This document shows positions 51,922-61,100 of a DNA stretch of 64,000 bases, piece by piece. Both the position numbers and the translations under genes were made by a program. Within the stretch, counting starts at the first letter, position 1. Every line of letters begins with the position of its first letter. Source of the stretch: CAYNKA01 sp964397655 (GTDB lineage Bacteria; Spirochaetota; Spirochaetia; DTKZ01). The stretch lies in contig CAYNKA010000002.1 in assembly GCA_964397655.1 (NCBI GenBank), positions 1-64,000 on the forward strand, written 5' to 3'. Below the pieces are notes generated by a model. That model had not been told where the DNA came from and made no database searches. It saw only the letters and a list, made by a program, of their open reading frames with translations.

Positions 51922-53205
51922 TCAGCTGCGGTAGTCGGCGTTTTCCCTCACGTACTCGTACGAGAGGTCCGATCCGTAGACCGTCGCCTCTGCTCCGCCG
52001 CCTTCGAGCGCGACGTCGATGTCCACGGTGAGGTCGTGCGGAGGGAACTTCTTTTCTTTCGGATCCATCGCGGTCGCCTTGAGGTAGGAGGAAAGGCGGC
52101 CTTCCTTCTCCCGGTCGAGCCGGAAGGAACCGTTCTGGAATATCGGCTCGCCGCCGATCGCCACCGAGGCCGTACGCACGAGGGCCGGATCGACGCCGTG
52201 ATTGCCGGCGTAGTCGCCCAGGGCGCTGACGATCCGGCCCACGTTCGGGTCGCAGCCGTAAACCGCGGTCTTCACGAGCGGCGAGTTGACCACCGCCTTT
52301 CCCAGGCCCCGGGCGAGTTCGAAAGAAGGGGCGCCCGACACCCGGACCTTGATCACGTGCGCGGTTCCTTCTCCGTTCCGCACGATGTCGCGGGCCAGAT
52401 CGAGGCAGACTTCGGAGAGGGCAAGATCGAACGCATCTTCGGGAACCGCGGGCTTCCGTTCGGAGCTCAGGAGGAGGACCGTATCGCTCGTGCTTTGGTC
52501 GCTGTCCACCGAAATGCAATTGAAACTCGTCTCGCAGGCCCTCGCCAGACTCCCGCGGAGCGCCTCGCGCTCCGCGCAGACGTCGGTGAGGATGAAGACG
52601 AGCATGGTAGCGAGGTTCGGTTCGATCATCCCGGCTCCCTTCGCGAAGGCGACGATGCGCCCCTCCCCGACTTTCCGCGAGCGGACCTTGGGATAGGCGT
52701 CGGTCGTCATGATGGCTCGGGCTGCGTCCAGACAGGAGCCGGCGTGGAGGGCCGAGACCGCCGCGGGAAGGGCCTTAATCATTTCCCGCTTGGGAAGTCC
52801 CCATCCGATGATGCCCGTGGAAGCGGGAAAGAAGGAGGAACCGGGCAGGCCGAGAAGGTCCCCCAGGGCGGAGAGCACTTCCTCGGCGGTATCCTCCCCC
52901 CCCGGCGCGCAGACGTTCGAGACCTTGTTGTTCACGAGTATACCGGAGACCGAATCCTCGGAAAGACGTTTCCTGCCGATGACGACCGGAGAGCCGGGGA
53001 AGCGATTCCTCGTGAAACGAGCCCCGAAACTCCTCGTGGGCCGGTCCGCCACGACGAGTGTCAGGTTCATGGGGAGCGGCTCCTTCACGGGCCGTTCCTC
53101 GGGAAAGAACCTCAGGGAAGCGGTGCCGACCTTGAAGCCTTCCGGAAGTACGCCGATTTCATCCAACCGGCCGTAGTAGTTTTCGAGAGAAGTGTATTGT
53201 GCCAT
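51922..53205 (-). CDS. argJ: Arginine biosynthesis bifunctional protein ArgJ
   Basis: 427 residues. The autocleavage site A-T-M-L-V-F near residue 219 supplies the catalytic threonine, and N-K-V-S-N-V-C-A-P-G, then S-T-G-I-I-G and G-C-D-P-N-V-G-R-I are ArgJ signatures. The enzyme moves acetyl groups between acetylornithine and glutamate. No other arginine genes are nearby. GAGG lies just before the ATG. Confidence 0.93.
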   Translation of the reverse strand: MAQYTSLENYYGRLDEIGVLPEGFKVGTASLRFFPEERPVKEPLPMNLTLVVADRPTRSFGARFTRNRFPGSPVVIGRKRLSEDSVSGILVNNKVSNVCAPGGEDTAEEVLSALGDLLGLPGSSFFPASTGIIGWGLPKREMIKALPAAVSALHAGSCLDAARAIMTTDAYPKVRSRKVGEGRIVAFAKGAGMIEPNLATMLVFILTDVCAEREALRGSLARACETSFNCISVDSDQSTSDTVLLLSSERKPAVPEDAFDLALSEVCLDLARDIVRNGEGTAHVIKVRVSGAPSFELARGLGKAVVNSPLVKTAVYGCDPNVGRIVSALGDYAGNHGVDPALVRTASVAIGGEPIFQNGSFRLDREKEGRLSSYLKATAMDPKEKKFPPHDLTVDIDVALEGGGAEATVYGSDLSYEYVRENADYRS

Positions 53206-53398
53206 GGAGCCTCTTTTTCAATACCGTATCGCAGGGACGACTTTCAATATTATCCTCCGCGGCGAATTCGGCGGATGCTCTGGACAGGAACGCGGAGATT
53301 TTCGCGGACGCGTCCATCTGATATGTTATAATATGGTACCGGCATCTTTGCAAGCTCGGATTCCCGTCCGTGATTCCCATCCGTACAGCGCATTTTCG

Positions 53399-53427
53399 TT
53401 GACAGCTCGGGGAAACGCTGTTATAGT
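53399..53427 (+). promoter_or_regulatory. Strong promoter of RRM gene
   Basis: A perfect TTGACA (53399-53404), 17 bases, TATAGT (53422-53427). Expected transcription start near 53434. Confidence 0.75.
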
Positions 53428-53441
53428 TTTTTCAGGGTCTC

Positions 53442-53457
53442 AGGTATTTGTATACCT
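53442..53457 (+). repeat. Leader hairpin near transcription start
   Basis: AGGTAT-TTGT-ATACCT, a six-pair stem with a four-base loop about eight bases after the predicted start. It could protect the 5' end of the transcript. Confidence 0.5.
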
Positions 53458-53552
53458 TAGGAGAATTTGGGGCAAAATGCGCTGCGGTCTTTCCGAGGTT
53501 TCTTCCTTCTCTTTTCACGGGACTTCTTCGCGAACAACATCGGCGAACACCT

Positions 53553-53705
53553 ATGGACAGTATTGAAAACGTTCCCTGCGAAAACCGGAAGCAGAGACTG
53601 CTCATGTTGCGGTATTCGAACACGGTTCATCGTCGATGGACCCAGAAAATAATCAAAAGGAACCGCTCCGGCGGACCAGGAGAAAGAGGTTTTTTTCCGA
53701 AATGA
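53553..53705 (+). CDS. Possible 50-residue leader ORF, ATGA-coupled to RRM gene
   Basis: Begins ATG at 53553 and ends with TGA overlapping the RRM ATG (53702). The 50-residue product is basic and has no recognisable domain (N-R-K-Q-R-L-L-M-L-R, then W-T-Q-K-I-I-K-R-N-R). No ribosome site of note. Coupling could adjust RRM translation, but a chance reading is as likely. Confidence 0.25.
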   Translation: MDSIENVPCENRKQRLLMLRYSNTVHRRWTQKIIKRNRSGGPGERGFFPK

Positions 53706-54016
53706 ACACGAGAATCTATGTTGGGAATCTCAGCTATGGGACTACCGAGGAGAGGCTGAAGGAAGTGTTTTCCGGCTATGGAGAAATCGCGTCGACCAAG
53801 TTGATCACCGACCGCGAAACGGGAAAATTTCGGGGATTCGCCTTCGTGGAGATGGCGACGCCGGAAGCGGCTGAAGCGGCCATCAAGGCTCTCGACGGAC
53901 AGGAAGTCGACGGCAGGCAACTCCGAGTCAACGAGGCGCAGGAACGCCGTCCCGCTTCGGGAGCCGGCAGAGGTTCCTTCCGAGGTTCTTCGAAACCGCG
54001 CTACGACGAGGAATGA
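53702..54016 (+). CDS. RNA-recognition motif (RRM) RNA-binding protein
   Basis: 104 residues from the ATG at 53702. RNP2 (I-Y-V-G-N-L-S-Y) is at residues 5-12 and RNP1 (K-F-R-G-F-A-F-V) near 44; the rest is a basic, Gly/Ser/Arg-rich tail like cyanobacterial and spirochaetal small RRM proteins, which bind RNA and are often cold-induced. An extended start at 53636 exists without a ribosome site. A strong terminator follows at 54044. Confidence 0.93.
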   Translation: MNTRIYVGNLSYGTTEERLKEVFSGYGEIASTKLITDRETGKFRGFAFVEMATPEAAEAAIKALDGQEVDGRQLRVNEAQERRPASGAGRGSFRGSSKPRYDEE

Positions 54017-54043
54017 ACTCCGCGTTCCGATAAGAACGATTCG

Positions 54044-54073
54044 AAACCGTCGCCTTTCGGCGACGGTTTTTTT
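54044..54073 (+). terminator. Intrinsic terminator of RRM gene
   Basis: AAACCGTCGCC (54044-54054), loop TTTC, GGCGACGGTTT (54059-54069), then T residues to 54073. A perfect 11-pair stem with a T-run. Confidence 0.93.
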
Positions 54074-54154
54074 GTCTCCCTCGCCCCGAGGGAAAACCGC
54101 AGGGCAGGCCGTGCTCGGGTCGCGGCCCGCATTCCCGGGTAAGGCCCGGCTTCC

Positions 54155-54183
54155 TTGACCCTCCGGCGAGGCGTGGGTATATT
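54155..54183 (+). promoter_or_regulatory. thi operon promoter
   Basis: TTGACC (54155-54160), 17 bases, TATATT (54178-54183). Start near 54190, just ahead of the TPP riboswitch. Confidence 0.75.
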
Positions 54184-54192
54184 CTATCACGA

Positions 54193-54278
54193 TCAACGTG
54201 GGGTGCTTTTCGTCGCGAAAGGCTGAGATCAAACCCTTGAACCTGATCCGGGTAATACCGGCGTAGGGAACGAAACCG
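54193..54278 (+). ncRNA. TPP (THI-box) riboswitch
   Basis: The conserved pieces appear in order: GGGGTGC near 54200, CTGAGATCAAACCC near 54223-54236, ACCTGATCCGGGTAATACCGGCGTAGGGAA at 54241-54270 (given here as the well-known THI-box end; its key parts are CTGAT and the late TAGGGAA). It lies between a promoter and the thiamine transporter gene thiB. Confidence 0.93.
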
Positions 54279-54307
54279 TCGCAGGACCGCCTTCCTCGAA
54301 CGAAAAT

Positions 54308-54338
54308 CCTCCCAGAACGTCGAATACGAAACGGGAGG
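54308..54338 (+). promoter_or_regulatory. Ribosome-site-sequestering stem of the TPP riboswitch
   Basis: CCTCCC (54308-54313) can pair with GGGAGG (54333-54338), the ribosome site eight bases before the thiB ATG. This suggests translational rather than transcriptional control. Confidence 0.6.
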
Positions 54339-54346
54339 TCTCCAGC

Positions 54347-55396
54347 ATGATGAGAAATTCGTCTCGATTCTTCGGGATTCTCGCGGTTCTCTCGCTCGCC
54401 GTCGGTTGCGCGAACAAGGACTCCTCCGCGGCCAAAGGTCCGGCTGCGGCCGGAGCGCAGGAAACGAAGGAACTCGTCGTCTACACCTACGACGCTTTCC
54501 CCAAGGTCATGCAGGAGAAATATACGGCCCGTTTCAGGAGCGCCTACGGGGTCGAAGTCAGGACCTACAGGTTCCGGGACGCCGGAGGGCTCTACAACCA
54601 GCTCTACCTCGAACGAAGCAGACCCAAGGCCGACGCGATGATCGGTCTCGACACCACCTACCTCACGAAACTCTCCGCAGACGCCCTCCTCGCACCGTAC
54701 GCACCCGCGGGATTCAAGATCGGGAACGAGAAACTCCTGCCCGATCCGAAATACGGCGCGATACCCTTCGACTACGGCGGGGTCCTCCTCAACTACGACA
54801 AGAAGAAGCTTCCCGATCCGCCGAGGAGCTGGAAGGAACTCCAGGACCCGAAATACAAGGGCAAGATCGTACTCATGAATCCGGGGACGTCGTCGCCGGG
54901 ACGCAACTTCCTCCTGCTGACCGTGGCGCTGTTCGGAGAGGACGGCTATCTCGATTTCTGGAGGAAGCTCAAACCGAACGTCCTCACCGTCACCGCGGGC
55001 TGGTCGGAAGGATACGGCCTCTACACGCAGGGCGAGGCACCGATCGTGCTGAGTTACGACACCAGTCCTGCCTACCACATCGAATACGAAAAGTCCGATA
55101 GATACGACAACCTCGTGATCGACGACAGGGCCTACGCCCAGATCGAGATCGCCGGCATCCTGAATGCCGCCGCGAACCGGAAGAACGCGGAGCGCTTCAT
55201 GGATTACATCGTCTCCGCGGAATTCCAGGAGCTCATTCCCCTGAACCAGTTCATGTATCCCGTCAATCCCGACGTGAGACTCCCGGAATCCTTCCTCAAA
55301 GTCAAGCGTCCTGCGATACTGGAACGCCTCGACGAGGGCAAGGTGGCGGCGAATTTCGATAAATGGCTCGAAGGCTGGGAATCGGTCATGAAGTAG
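54347..55396 (+). CDS. thiB: Thiamine-type ABC transporter substrate-binding lipoprotein
   Basis: 349 residues. A lipobox (L-A-V-G-C) near residue 21 implies lipid anchoring. The core has E-L-V-V-Y-T-Y-D-A-F-P, then G-A-I-P-F-D-Y-G-G-V-L-L-N-Y-D and Y-D-T-S-P-A-Y, matching ThiB-like binding proteins, which capture thiamine or its phosphates. The TPP riboswitch upstream supports this use. GGGAGG precedes the ATG. Confidence 0.9.
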   Translation: MMRNSSRFFGILAVLSLAVGCANKDSSAAKGPAAAGAQETKELVVYTYDAFPKVMQEKYTARFRSAYGVEVRTYRFRDAGGLYNQLYLERSRPKADAMIGLDTTYLTKLSADALLAPYAPAGFKIGNEKLLPDPKYGAIPFDYGGVLLNYDKKKLPDPPRSWKELQDPKYKGKIVLMNPGTSSPGRNFLLLTVALFGEDGYLDFWRKLKPNVLTVTAGWSEGYGLYTQGEAPIVLSYDTSPAYHIEYEKSDRYDNLVIDDRAYAQIEIAGILNAAANRKNAERFMDYIVSAEFQELIPLNQFMYPVNPDVRLPESFLKVKRPAILERLDEGKVAANFDKWLEGWESVMK

Positions 55397-55402
55397 GCGA
55401 CG

Positions 55403-57034
55403 ATGAAGCCGCAAACGGTTCGCGGCCTCCTCGCGGGGGTCTTCATCTTCTTCCTGTTCTTCTTCATTGTGCCGCTCCTCGGCCTGTACGGATCGGCCGT
55501 CTCGCTCTACGGGGCAGGCGCCTGGAGAAAGGCGGCCGCGCTCCTCGCCGACGGGGGGACCTGGAGAGTCGTCGCCTTCTCCTCGGTTCAAGCCGCGGTC
55601 TCCGCCTTTCTCTGCCTGGCGATCGCCCTTCCGGGAGCCATGCTCTCCGCCCGCTACGAGTTCCGCGGCAAGAGATTCCTCCGGTCGGCGAGCCTCGTTC
55701 CCTTCGTCCTGCCGAGCATCGTCGTCGTGATCGCGATGATCGCCTTCTACGGCAAGAGCGGAATGCTGAACGATCTCCTGGGAACGGAACTCAACCTCGT
55801 CTACAACCCCCTGGGGATCGTCCTCGCCCACGTTTTCTACAACGTTTCCCTGGCCCTCAGGATCCTGAGCGACGGCATGGAAAGGATCGATCCCCGCCTC
55901 AAGGAGACGGCGGCGAGCCTCGGCCTGGGCAGGACGGCGGTCTTTTTCAGGGTGACGCTTCCCTTGGCGGCCCCGTCGCTCGTAACCGCGTTCAGCATCG
56001 TCTTCCTCTACTGTTTCATGAGTTTCGGCGTGGTCCTCGTCTTCGGGGGAGTGCGGTACGCGACCCTGGAGGTGGAGATCTACCGGGCCATGTTCGCCAA
56101 GCTCGACCTTCTCTCCGCGGCGGCCTACTCCGTCCTCCAGATCGCGCTCGCCGCGGCATTCTTCGGCACCGCCGGCTTTCTCGCGCGGAAACTCGGATCC
56201 CGCTCCGCAAAACCGCCCAGGAGGGACCTCGTCCCCCTCGCGTCCGAATCCCGTCCGAAACGCACCTTCGTCCTGGCCTACCTCGCCTTCTTCTGCATCC
56301 TCCTCTTCGGCCCCCTCGTGAGTCTGGCCTACCGGGCCTTTACGCCGAACGGCGTCTTTACGCTCTCCGCCTTCGCGGAGCTCTTCGGGCGCGGAACATC
56401 GGGAAGGGACGCGGCGGACATCATCAGGAGTTCGGTGCCGGCCGTCGCGGTCCGGAGCCTAGCGTTCGCGACGGCGAGCGGCAGTCTCGCCTTCATTCTG
56501 TCCCTGGGAACAGCCCTTGCCCTGAGAAGCAAGCCGAAATCCTGGGAGGCCTACTTCCTCCTTCCCGCCGGAATGTCGTTCGTCACCCTGGGCATCGGCC
56601 TCGGTCTCGTCTACGGCGAGGTCCTTCCGCCCGCCCCCCTCACGGTCGCAGCCCAGGTCTTTCTGTCCTTCCCCTTCGTCTACCGCATTCTGAAGGAAAC
56701 CCTCGCGGGCTTCCATCCGAACTACGCGGAGGCGGGAAGGAGCCTCGGGAGAAAGGGCTTCGCCCTGTTCCGCGACGTACAGTTTCCGATCATGAAGCGG
56801 GGGCTGCTCAACGCCCTGGCGTTCGGCGTCGCGGTATCCTTCGCGGACTTCACCGCCGTGCTCACCGTAGGGAGAGGCGAGATAGCCACCTTCCCCGTGG
56901 CCATCTACCGGCTCATCGGATTCCGCAGCTACGATCTCGGACTCGCGCTCGGAATGATCTACATCCTCGTCTGCCTCGGAGTTTTCCTCTGGATAGACGC
57001 GACTTCGCTCCGAGGGGACGGAGGGCGTCCATGA
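55403..57034 (+). CDS. thiP: Thiamine-type ABC transporter permease, fused two-half
   Basis: 543 residues with about 12 membrane helices. Two EAA-type loops can be seen: E-T-A-A-S-L-G-L-G-R in the first half, E-A-G-R-S-L-G-R-K-G in the second. This is the fused ThiP layout of iron/thiamine-type permeases. Starts seven bases after thiB. Confidence 0.92.
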   Translation: MKPQTVRGLLAGVFIFFLFFFIVPLLGLYGSAVSLYGAGAWRKAAALLADGGTWRVVAFSSVQAAVSAFLCLAIALPGAMLSARYEFRGKRFLRSASLVPFVLPSIVVVIAMIAFYGKSGMLNDLLGTELNLVYNPLGIVLAHVFYNVSLALRILSDGMERIDPRLKETAASLGLGRTAVFFRVTLPLAAPSLVTAFSIVFLYCFMSFGVVLVFGGVRYATLEVEIYRAMFAKLDLLSAAAYSVLQIALAAAFFGTAGFLARKLGSRSAKPPRRDLVPLASESRPKRTFVLAYLAFFCILLFGPLVSLAYRAFTPNGVFTLSAFAELFGRGTSGRDAADIIRSSVPAVAVRSLAFATASGSLAFILSLGTALALRSKPKSWEAYFLLPAGMSFVTLGIGLGLVYGEVLPPAPLTVAAQVFLSFPFVYRILKETLAGFHPNYAEAGRSLGRKGFALFRDVQFPIMKRGLLNALAFGVAVSFADFTAVLTVGRGEIATFPVAIYRLIGFRSYDLGLALGMIYILVCLGVFLWIDATSLRGDGGRP

Positions 57035-58080
57035 TACGGCTCGAAAGCGTCAGAAAGACATATTCGGATTTCGACGTCGACCTCGATTTTTCGGTCGAAA
57101 AAGGCGAGCTCGTCTCCCTCCTCGGCCCTTCGGGAAGCGGGAAGACCACCACGCTCAGGATCATCGCAGGCTTCGAGCGCCCGGACTCCGGCAGAATTCT
57201 CCTGAACGGTTCCGACGTCACGGACCTCGATCCGGCCGACAGGAGAATCGGCTTCGTGTTCCAGGACTACACGCTCTTCCCTCATCTGGACGCAGCCGGA
57301 AACATCGCCTTCGGACTCAAAGGGCGTCCTCGTGCCGAAATCGAGGAGCGGGTCGGGAAATTCCTCGCCCTCACCGGGCTCGCAGGATACGGACGGCGCA
57401 GGGTCCACACCCTCTCGGGGGGCGAGCAGCAGAGGGTGGCTCTAGCCAGGGCACTCGCCGCGGAACCCCTCGTCCTCATGCTCGACGAGCCCTTTTCCTC
57501 GATCGACGGCGTGCTCCGGAGGGAGCTCAAGGAGGAGATCCTCCGCCTCCAGCGGGAGGTGGGGGTCACCACGATCTTCATCACCCACGATCGTGAAGAG
57601 GCACTCTCGATTTCGGACCGCATCGTCCTGCTCCGGGAAGGCCGCATCGCGCAATCCGGCGCGCCGAGGGAACTCTACGAACGGCCGAGGAATTCCTTCG
57701 TCGCTTCGTTCACGGGACAGGCGAACTTCATCACCGGGGAATTCCGGGGCCTCAAGGGGGGCTTCGCGTCCGTCGGCGCAGCCGCCGGATACCTCGCCTC
57801 GGATCCCTGGGGGAAGCTGGAAGGAGCCCCGGACGGGGAAGGAAAACCACGGATGGTCCGCTTCATGGTGAGGGCCGACAGGATCGGATTCGTCGCCGAA
57901 CAGGGGATCAATACCGTTTCCGCGACGATTACCGCCAAGCGCTATTACGGACATTACTGGGAATACTTCTGCTCGTCGGGCGAGGGAGACTTCGTCGTCA
58001 CGAGCCGGGACGGAGACCGTGAGCCCGGGCCCGTACTTTTGTCCTTCGCCCCGGAGGACGCGGTGATCGTGGAAATCTAG
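57031..58080 (+). CDS. thiQ: Thiamine-type ABC transporter ATP-binding protein
   Basis: 349 residues from the ATG at 57031, overlapping the permease stop as ATGA. Walker A is G-P-S-G-S-G-K-T, the signature L-S-G-G-E-Q-Q-R and Walker B V-L-M-L-D-E-P-F are intact. The protein is longer than classical ThiQ because of a C-terminal regulatory extension of about 110 residues resembling a TOBE domain. It powers ThiBP. Confidence 0.9.
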   Translation: MIRLESVRKTYSDFDVDLDFSVEKGELVSLLGPSGSGKTTTLRIIAGFERPDSGRILLNGSDVTDLDPADRRIGFVFQDYTLFPHLDAAGNIAFGLKGRPRAEIEERVGKFLALTGLAGYGRRRVHTLSGGEQQRVALARALAAEPLVLMLDEPFSSIDGVLRRELKEEILRLQREVGVTTIFITHDREEALSISDRIVLLREGRIAQSGAPRELYERPRNSFVASFTGQANFITGEFRGLKGGFASVGAAAGYLASDPWGKLEGAPDGEGKPRMVRFMVRADRIGFVAEQGINTVSATITAKRYYGHYWEYFCSSGEGDFVVTSRDGDREPGPVLLSFAPEDAVIVEI

Positions 58081-58113
58081 GCGGCTCGCGGGCCGCCCGA
58101 GCCCGTCCCGGGC
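58080..58113 (+). terminator. Paired GC hairpins after thiQ
   Basis: GGCGGC (58080-58085) with GCCGCC (58092-58097), then GCCCG (58101-58105) with CGGGC (58109-58113). No T-run, so weak as intrinsic terminators. Confidence 0.3.
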
Positions 58114-58146
58114 GCATCCCGATACAGCCTCCGCGGACCTCCGGCC

Positions 58147-58175
58147 TTGCAAGATGTCCTGCCTTCTGTTACCGT
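58147..58175 (+). promoter_or_regulatory. Candidate promoter of dehydratase activase
   Basis: TTGCAA (58147-58152), 17 bases, TACCGT (58170-58175). Predicted start at about 58182, the A of the ATG, and no ribosome site is present. Confidence 0.4.
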
Positions 58176-58181
58176 AGAAGT

Positions 58182-61100
58182 ATGAGTTCCACAACCGCAT
58201 ACCTTGGCATCGACGTCGGTTCCACGACGGTGAAAGCTGTCGCCGCGGACGCGGCGACGGGCGAGGTGTTCTTCTCGACCTATCTCCGGCACAACGCGGA
58301 GCAGGCTCGGACCGTGTACGGAATCCTATCCCGGATACACGAACTCCATCCCGAGTGCCGATTCGAGGTGGCGGTATGCGGTTCCGGCGGCTACGACATC
58401 GCCGAGAGCATCGGAGCGCACTTCATCCAGGAAGTCGTCGCCAATTCGCTGGCCGTGAAGGAATTCTACCCTGAGACGTCGGTGGCCATCGAACTCGGCG
58501 GACAGGACGCGAAAGTCATCTTCTTCCGGAAGGAGGAGGCCACGGGAAGGCTCGTCGCGTCCGACATGAGAATGAACGGGAGCTGCGCGGGCGGCACAGG
58601 GGCCTTCATCGACCAGGTCGCGGAGCTTCTCCACGTCAAGATCGAGGACTTCGACTCGCTCGCGGCCTCGGGCCGACGGGTGTACGAAATATCCGGACGC
58701 TGCGGAGTATTCGCGAAAACGGACATCCAGCCCCTCCTGAACCAGGGGGTTTCCAAGGCCGACATCGCGATCTCGGCCTTCCACGCGATAGCGAAACAGA
58801 CGATCGGCGGACTCGCGCAGGGAATGGAGATAACCTCCCCGGTCATATTCGAGGGAGGACCGCTCACCTTCAACCCGGTGCTCATCAAGGTCTTCAAGGA
58901 GAGGCTCAATCTGACCGAAGCGGGCGTCATCGTGCCCGAGAAACCCGAACTCATCGTGGCGCACGGGGCCGCGCTCTCCATCTCGGTCATGTTCAAGAAC
59001 AAGCCCTGCGCCTACGACCGGGAAAAATCCCTGAAGGCGCTCCAGGACCTGCAGACGAAAAGGACCGCCCTCCTCGAAACCGGGGAGGCGCCCTTCTTCG
59101 AATCCGAGGAGGAGAGGAAGGATTTCGAGAGGAAGCACGCCTTCGCGCTCTTCCGGCCGAAGGAATATTCCGCCGGCACCGTGCTTCCCGTCTACCTCGG
59201 CATCGACGCCGGATCCACGACGAGCAAATTCGTCCTCATGGACGAGGACGAGGAACTCGTCAACTCCTTCTACGCGAACAACCGGGGCGAACCTCTCGCG
59301 GTCATCCGGGAAGGCCTCGTCAAGATGCGCGACACCTATCGGGCCCAGGGCGTGGAGCTCATCATCAGGGCGGCGGGAGTCACCGGCTACGGGGAAATCC
59401 TCTTCGCCAAGGCCTTCGGGGCGGACTACCACACCGTGGAGACCGTCGCCCACGCCGAAGCCGCCCGCAAGATCGCGCCCGACGTCTCCTTCATCCTGGA
59501 TATCGGCGGACAGGACATGAAGGCCATCAGGATCCAAGGCGGCATCGTCACCGCCATCACCCTGAACGAGGCCTGTTCCGCGGGCTGCGGCTCCTTCCTG
59601 GAAACGTACGCGAGCTCCCTCGGCATTCCGGTGGACCAGATCGCAACCCTCGCGTTCAGGTCGAAGAATCCGTCCAAGCTCGGATCGCGATGCACGGTAT
59701 TCATGAACAGCTCCATCATCACGGAGCAGAAGAACGGCAGGACCGTGGAGGACATCCTCGCGGGGCTCTGCAGATCGATCATAGAAAACGTCTTCACCAA
59801 GGTCGTACGCATTCCCAACATGCGGATGCTGGGCGACAAGGTCCTCGTCCAGGGAGGCACCTTCCGCAACGACGCGGTCTTTCGCGCCCTCCAGGTACAT
59901 ACGGGCAGGGACGTCGTCCGCCCGCCCCATCCCGGCCTCATGGGGGCGATCGGCATCGCCCTCCTTACGAAGAAGCACGTCGCGAGAAAAACGAAGAACA
60001 AGAAACCCTACGAATCGACCTTCATCCGCATGGATGAGCTCGAGAATTTCGGTTACGAAAAACATCCCGGCGTCGTCTGTCCCTTCTGTTCGAATTCCTG
60101 CAACAGGACCGTCGTCGAATTCAGGAACGGCACCCGGTACGTGACCGGAAACCGCTGCGAGCGGGGAGAAATCCTCGGCGACGCTTCCGATCCCGAAGTG
60201 AAGAAGGTCCTGGCGGAAACGACCAGAAGAATGCAGTCCGTCCCGGATCTCGTGAAGCGCCACGGCCAGATGCTCAGCGCCGACTACAAGCCTCGCATCC
60301 TCGCGGAAAGGCGCAACATCCGGCTGGGCATACCCAGAGTCCTCGAATTCTGGGAAAGCCTCCCCTATTGGAAGTCCCTCTTCACGGCCCTGGGCTTCGA
60401 CGTCGTGCTTTCGAGGAAAAGCAGTTACGCGATATTCGAGAAGGGGCTCAAGGGGGTCCCATCGGACACGGTCTGCTTCCCGGCCAAGCTCGGCCACGGG
60501 CACGTGCAGGACCTCGTGGAGCAGGGAGTCGACCGGATATTCTGGCCCATGATGATACGGCTTCCCAAGGCGAACTGGTCCGCCCAGGGCTACGACATGT
60601 GTCCGGTCGTCCAGGGCTACCCGATGGTGGTCGAAAAGAGCGACGAACCTCTGGCGCGTCACGGAATACCCATGGACCATCCGACCTTTCACTGGTACAA
60701 CCGCAGGCTCAAGCACGACCAGACCGTAGCCTACGTGAACCGGGTCTTCGGCATCCCGAGGACCTTGGTGAGGAAGGCGATCGAGGAGGCCGAGATGGCG
60801 TTGAGCCGCTTCAACAACATGCTCATCCTCGAATCCGAAAAGGTGCTGGCCGAATATTCCTCTCAATCGGTGTCCAGGAATCCGGAGAAGTTCGCGGTCA
60901 TCGTCGCGGGCAGGCCCTATCACTCCGACGACCTCGTGAACCACGGACTCACCCATCTCTTCACGTCCCAGGGAATCCCCGTCCTCGCCCTCCAGTTCCT
61001 CCCGGACCTTCACATCGGAGACCTCAAAACGGCGAGAATCGAGACCTTCAACCCGTATCATACGAGGATGATCGAGGCCGCGCTCTTCGCATCGAGGAAT

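Larger units (their letters stand above)
53206..53701. other. Intergenic region and long leader of the RRM gene (496 bases)
   Basis: The first 190 bases show no feature beyond the divergent promoter area. From 53399 a promoter drives a leader of about 268 bases to 53702, containing a hairpin at 53442-53457, an AGGAG and a 50-codon reading frame (53553-53705) whose stop overlaps the RRM start. Such long leaders are seen in cold-shock genes, but no known riboswitch or RNA thermometer is recognised. Confidence 0.55.

Noticed and set aside
53570..53660. SRP-like or tRNA-like sequence in the RRM leader (CCGGAAGCAG, TATTCGAAC)
   Set aside because: The surrounding bases do not complete the signal-recognition RNA or T-arm consensus, and no cloverleaf can be drawn.
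55363..57030. Extension of the thiamine ABC ATPase upstream to 55363
   Set aside because: It is the out-of-frame shadow of the permease; the ATG at 57031 gives a normal ATPase start and an ATGA overlap.
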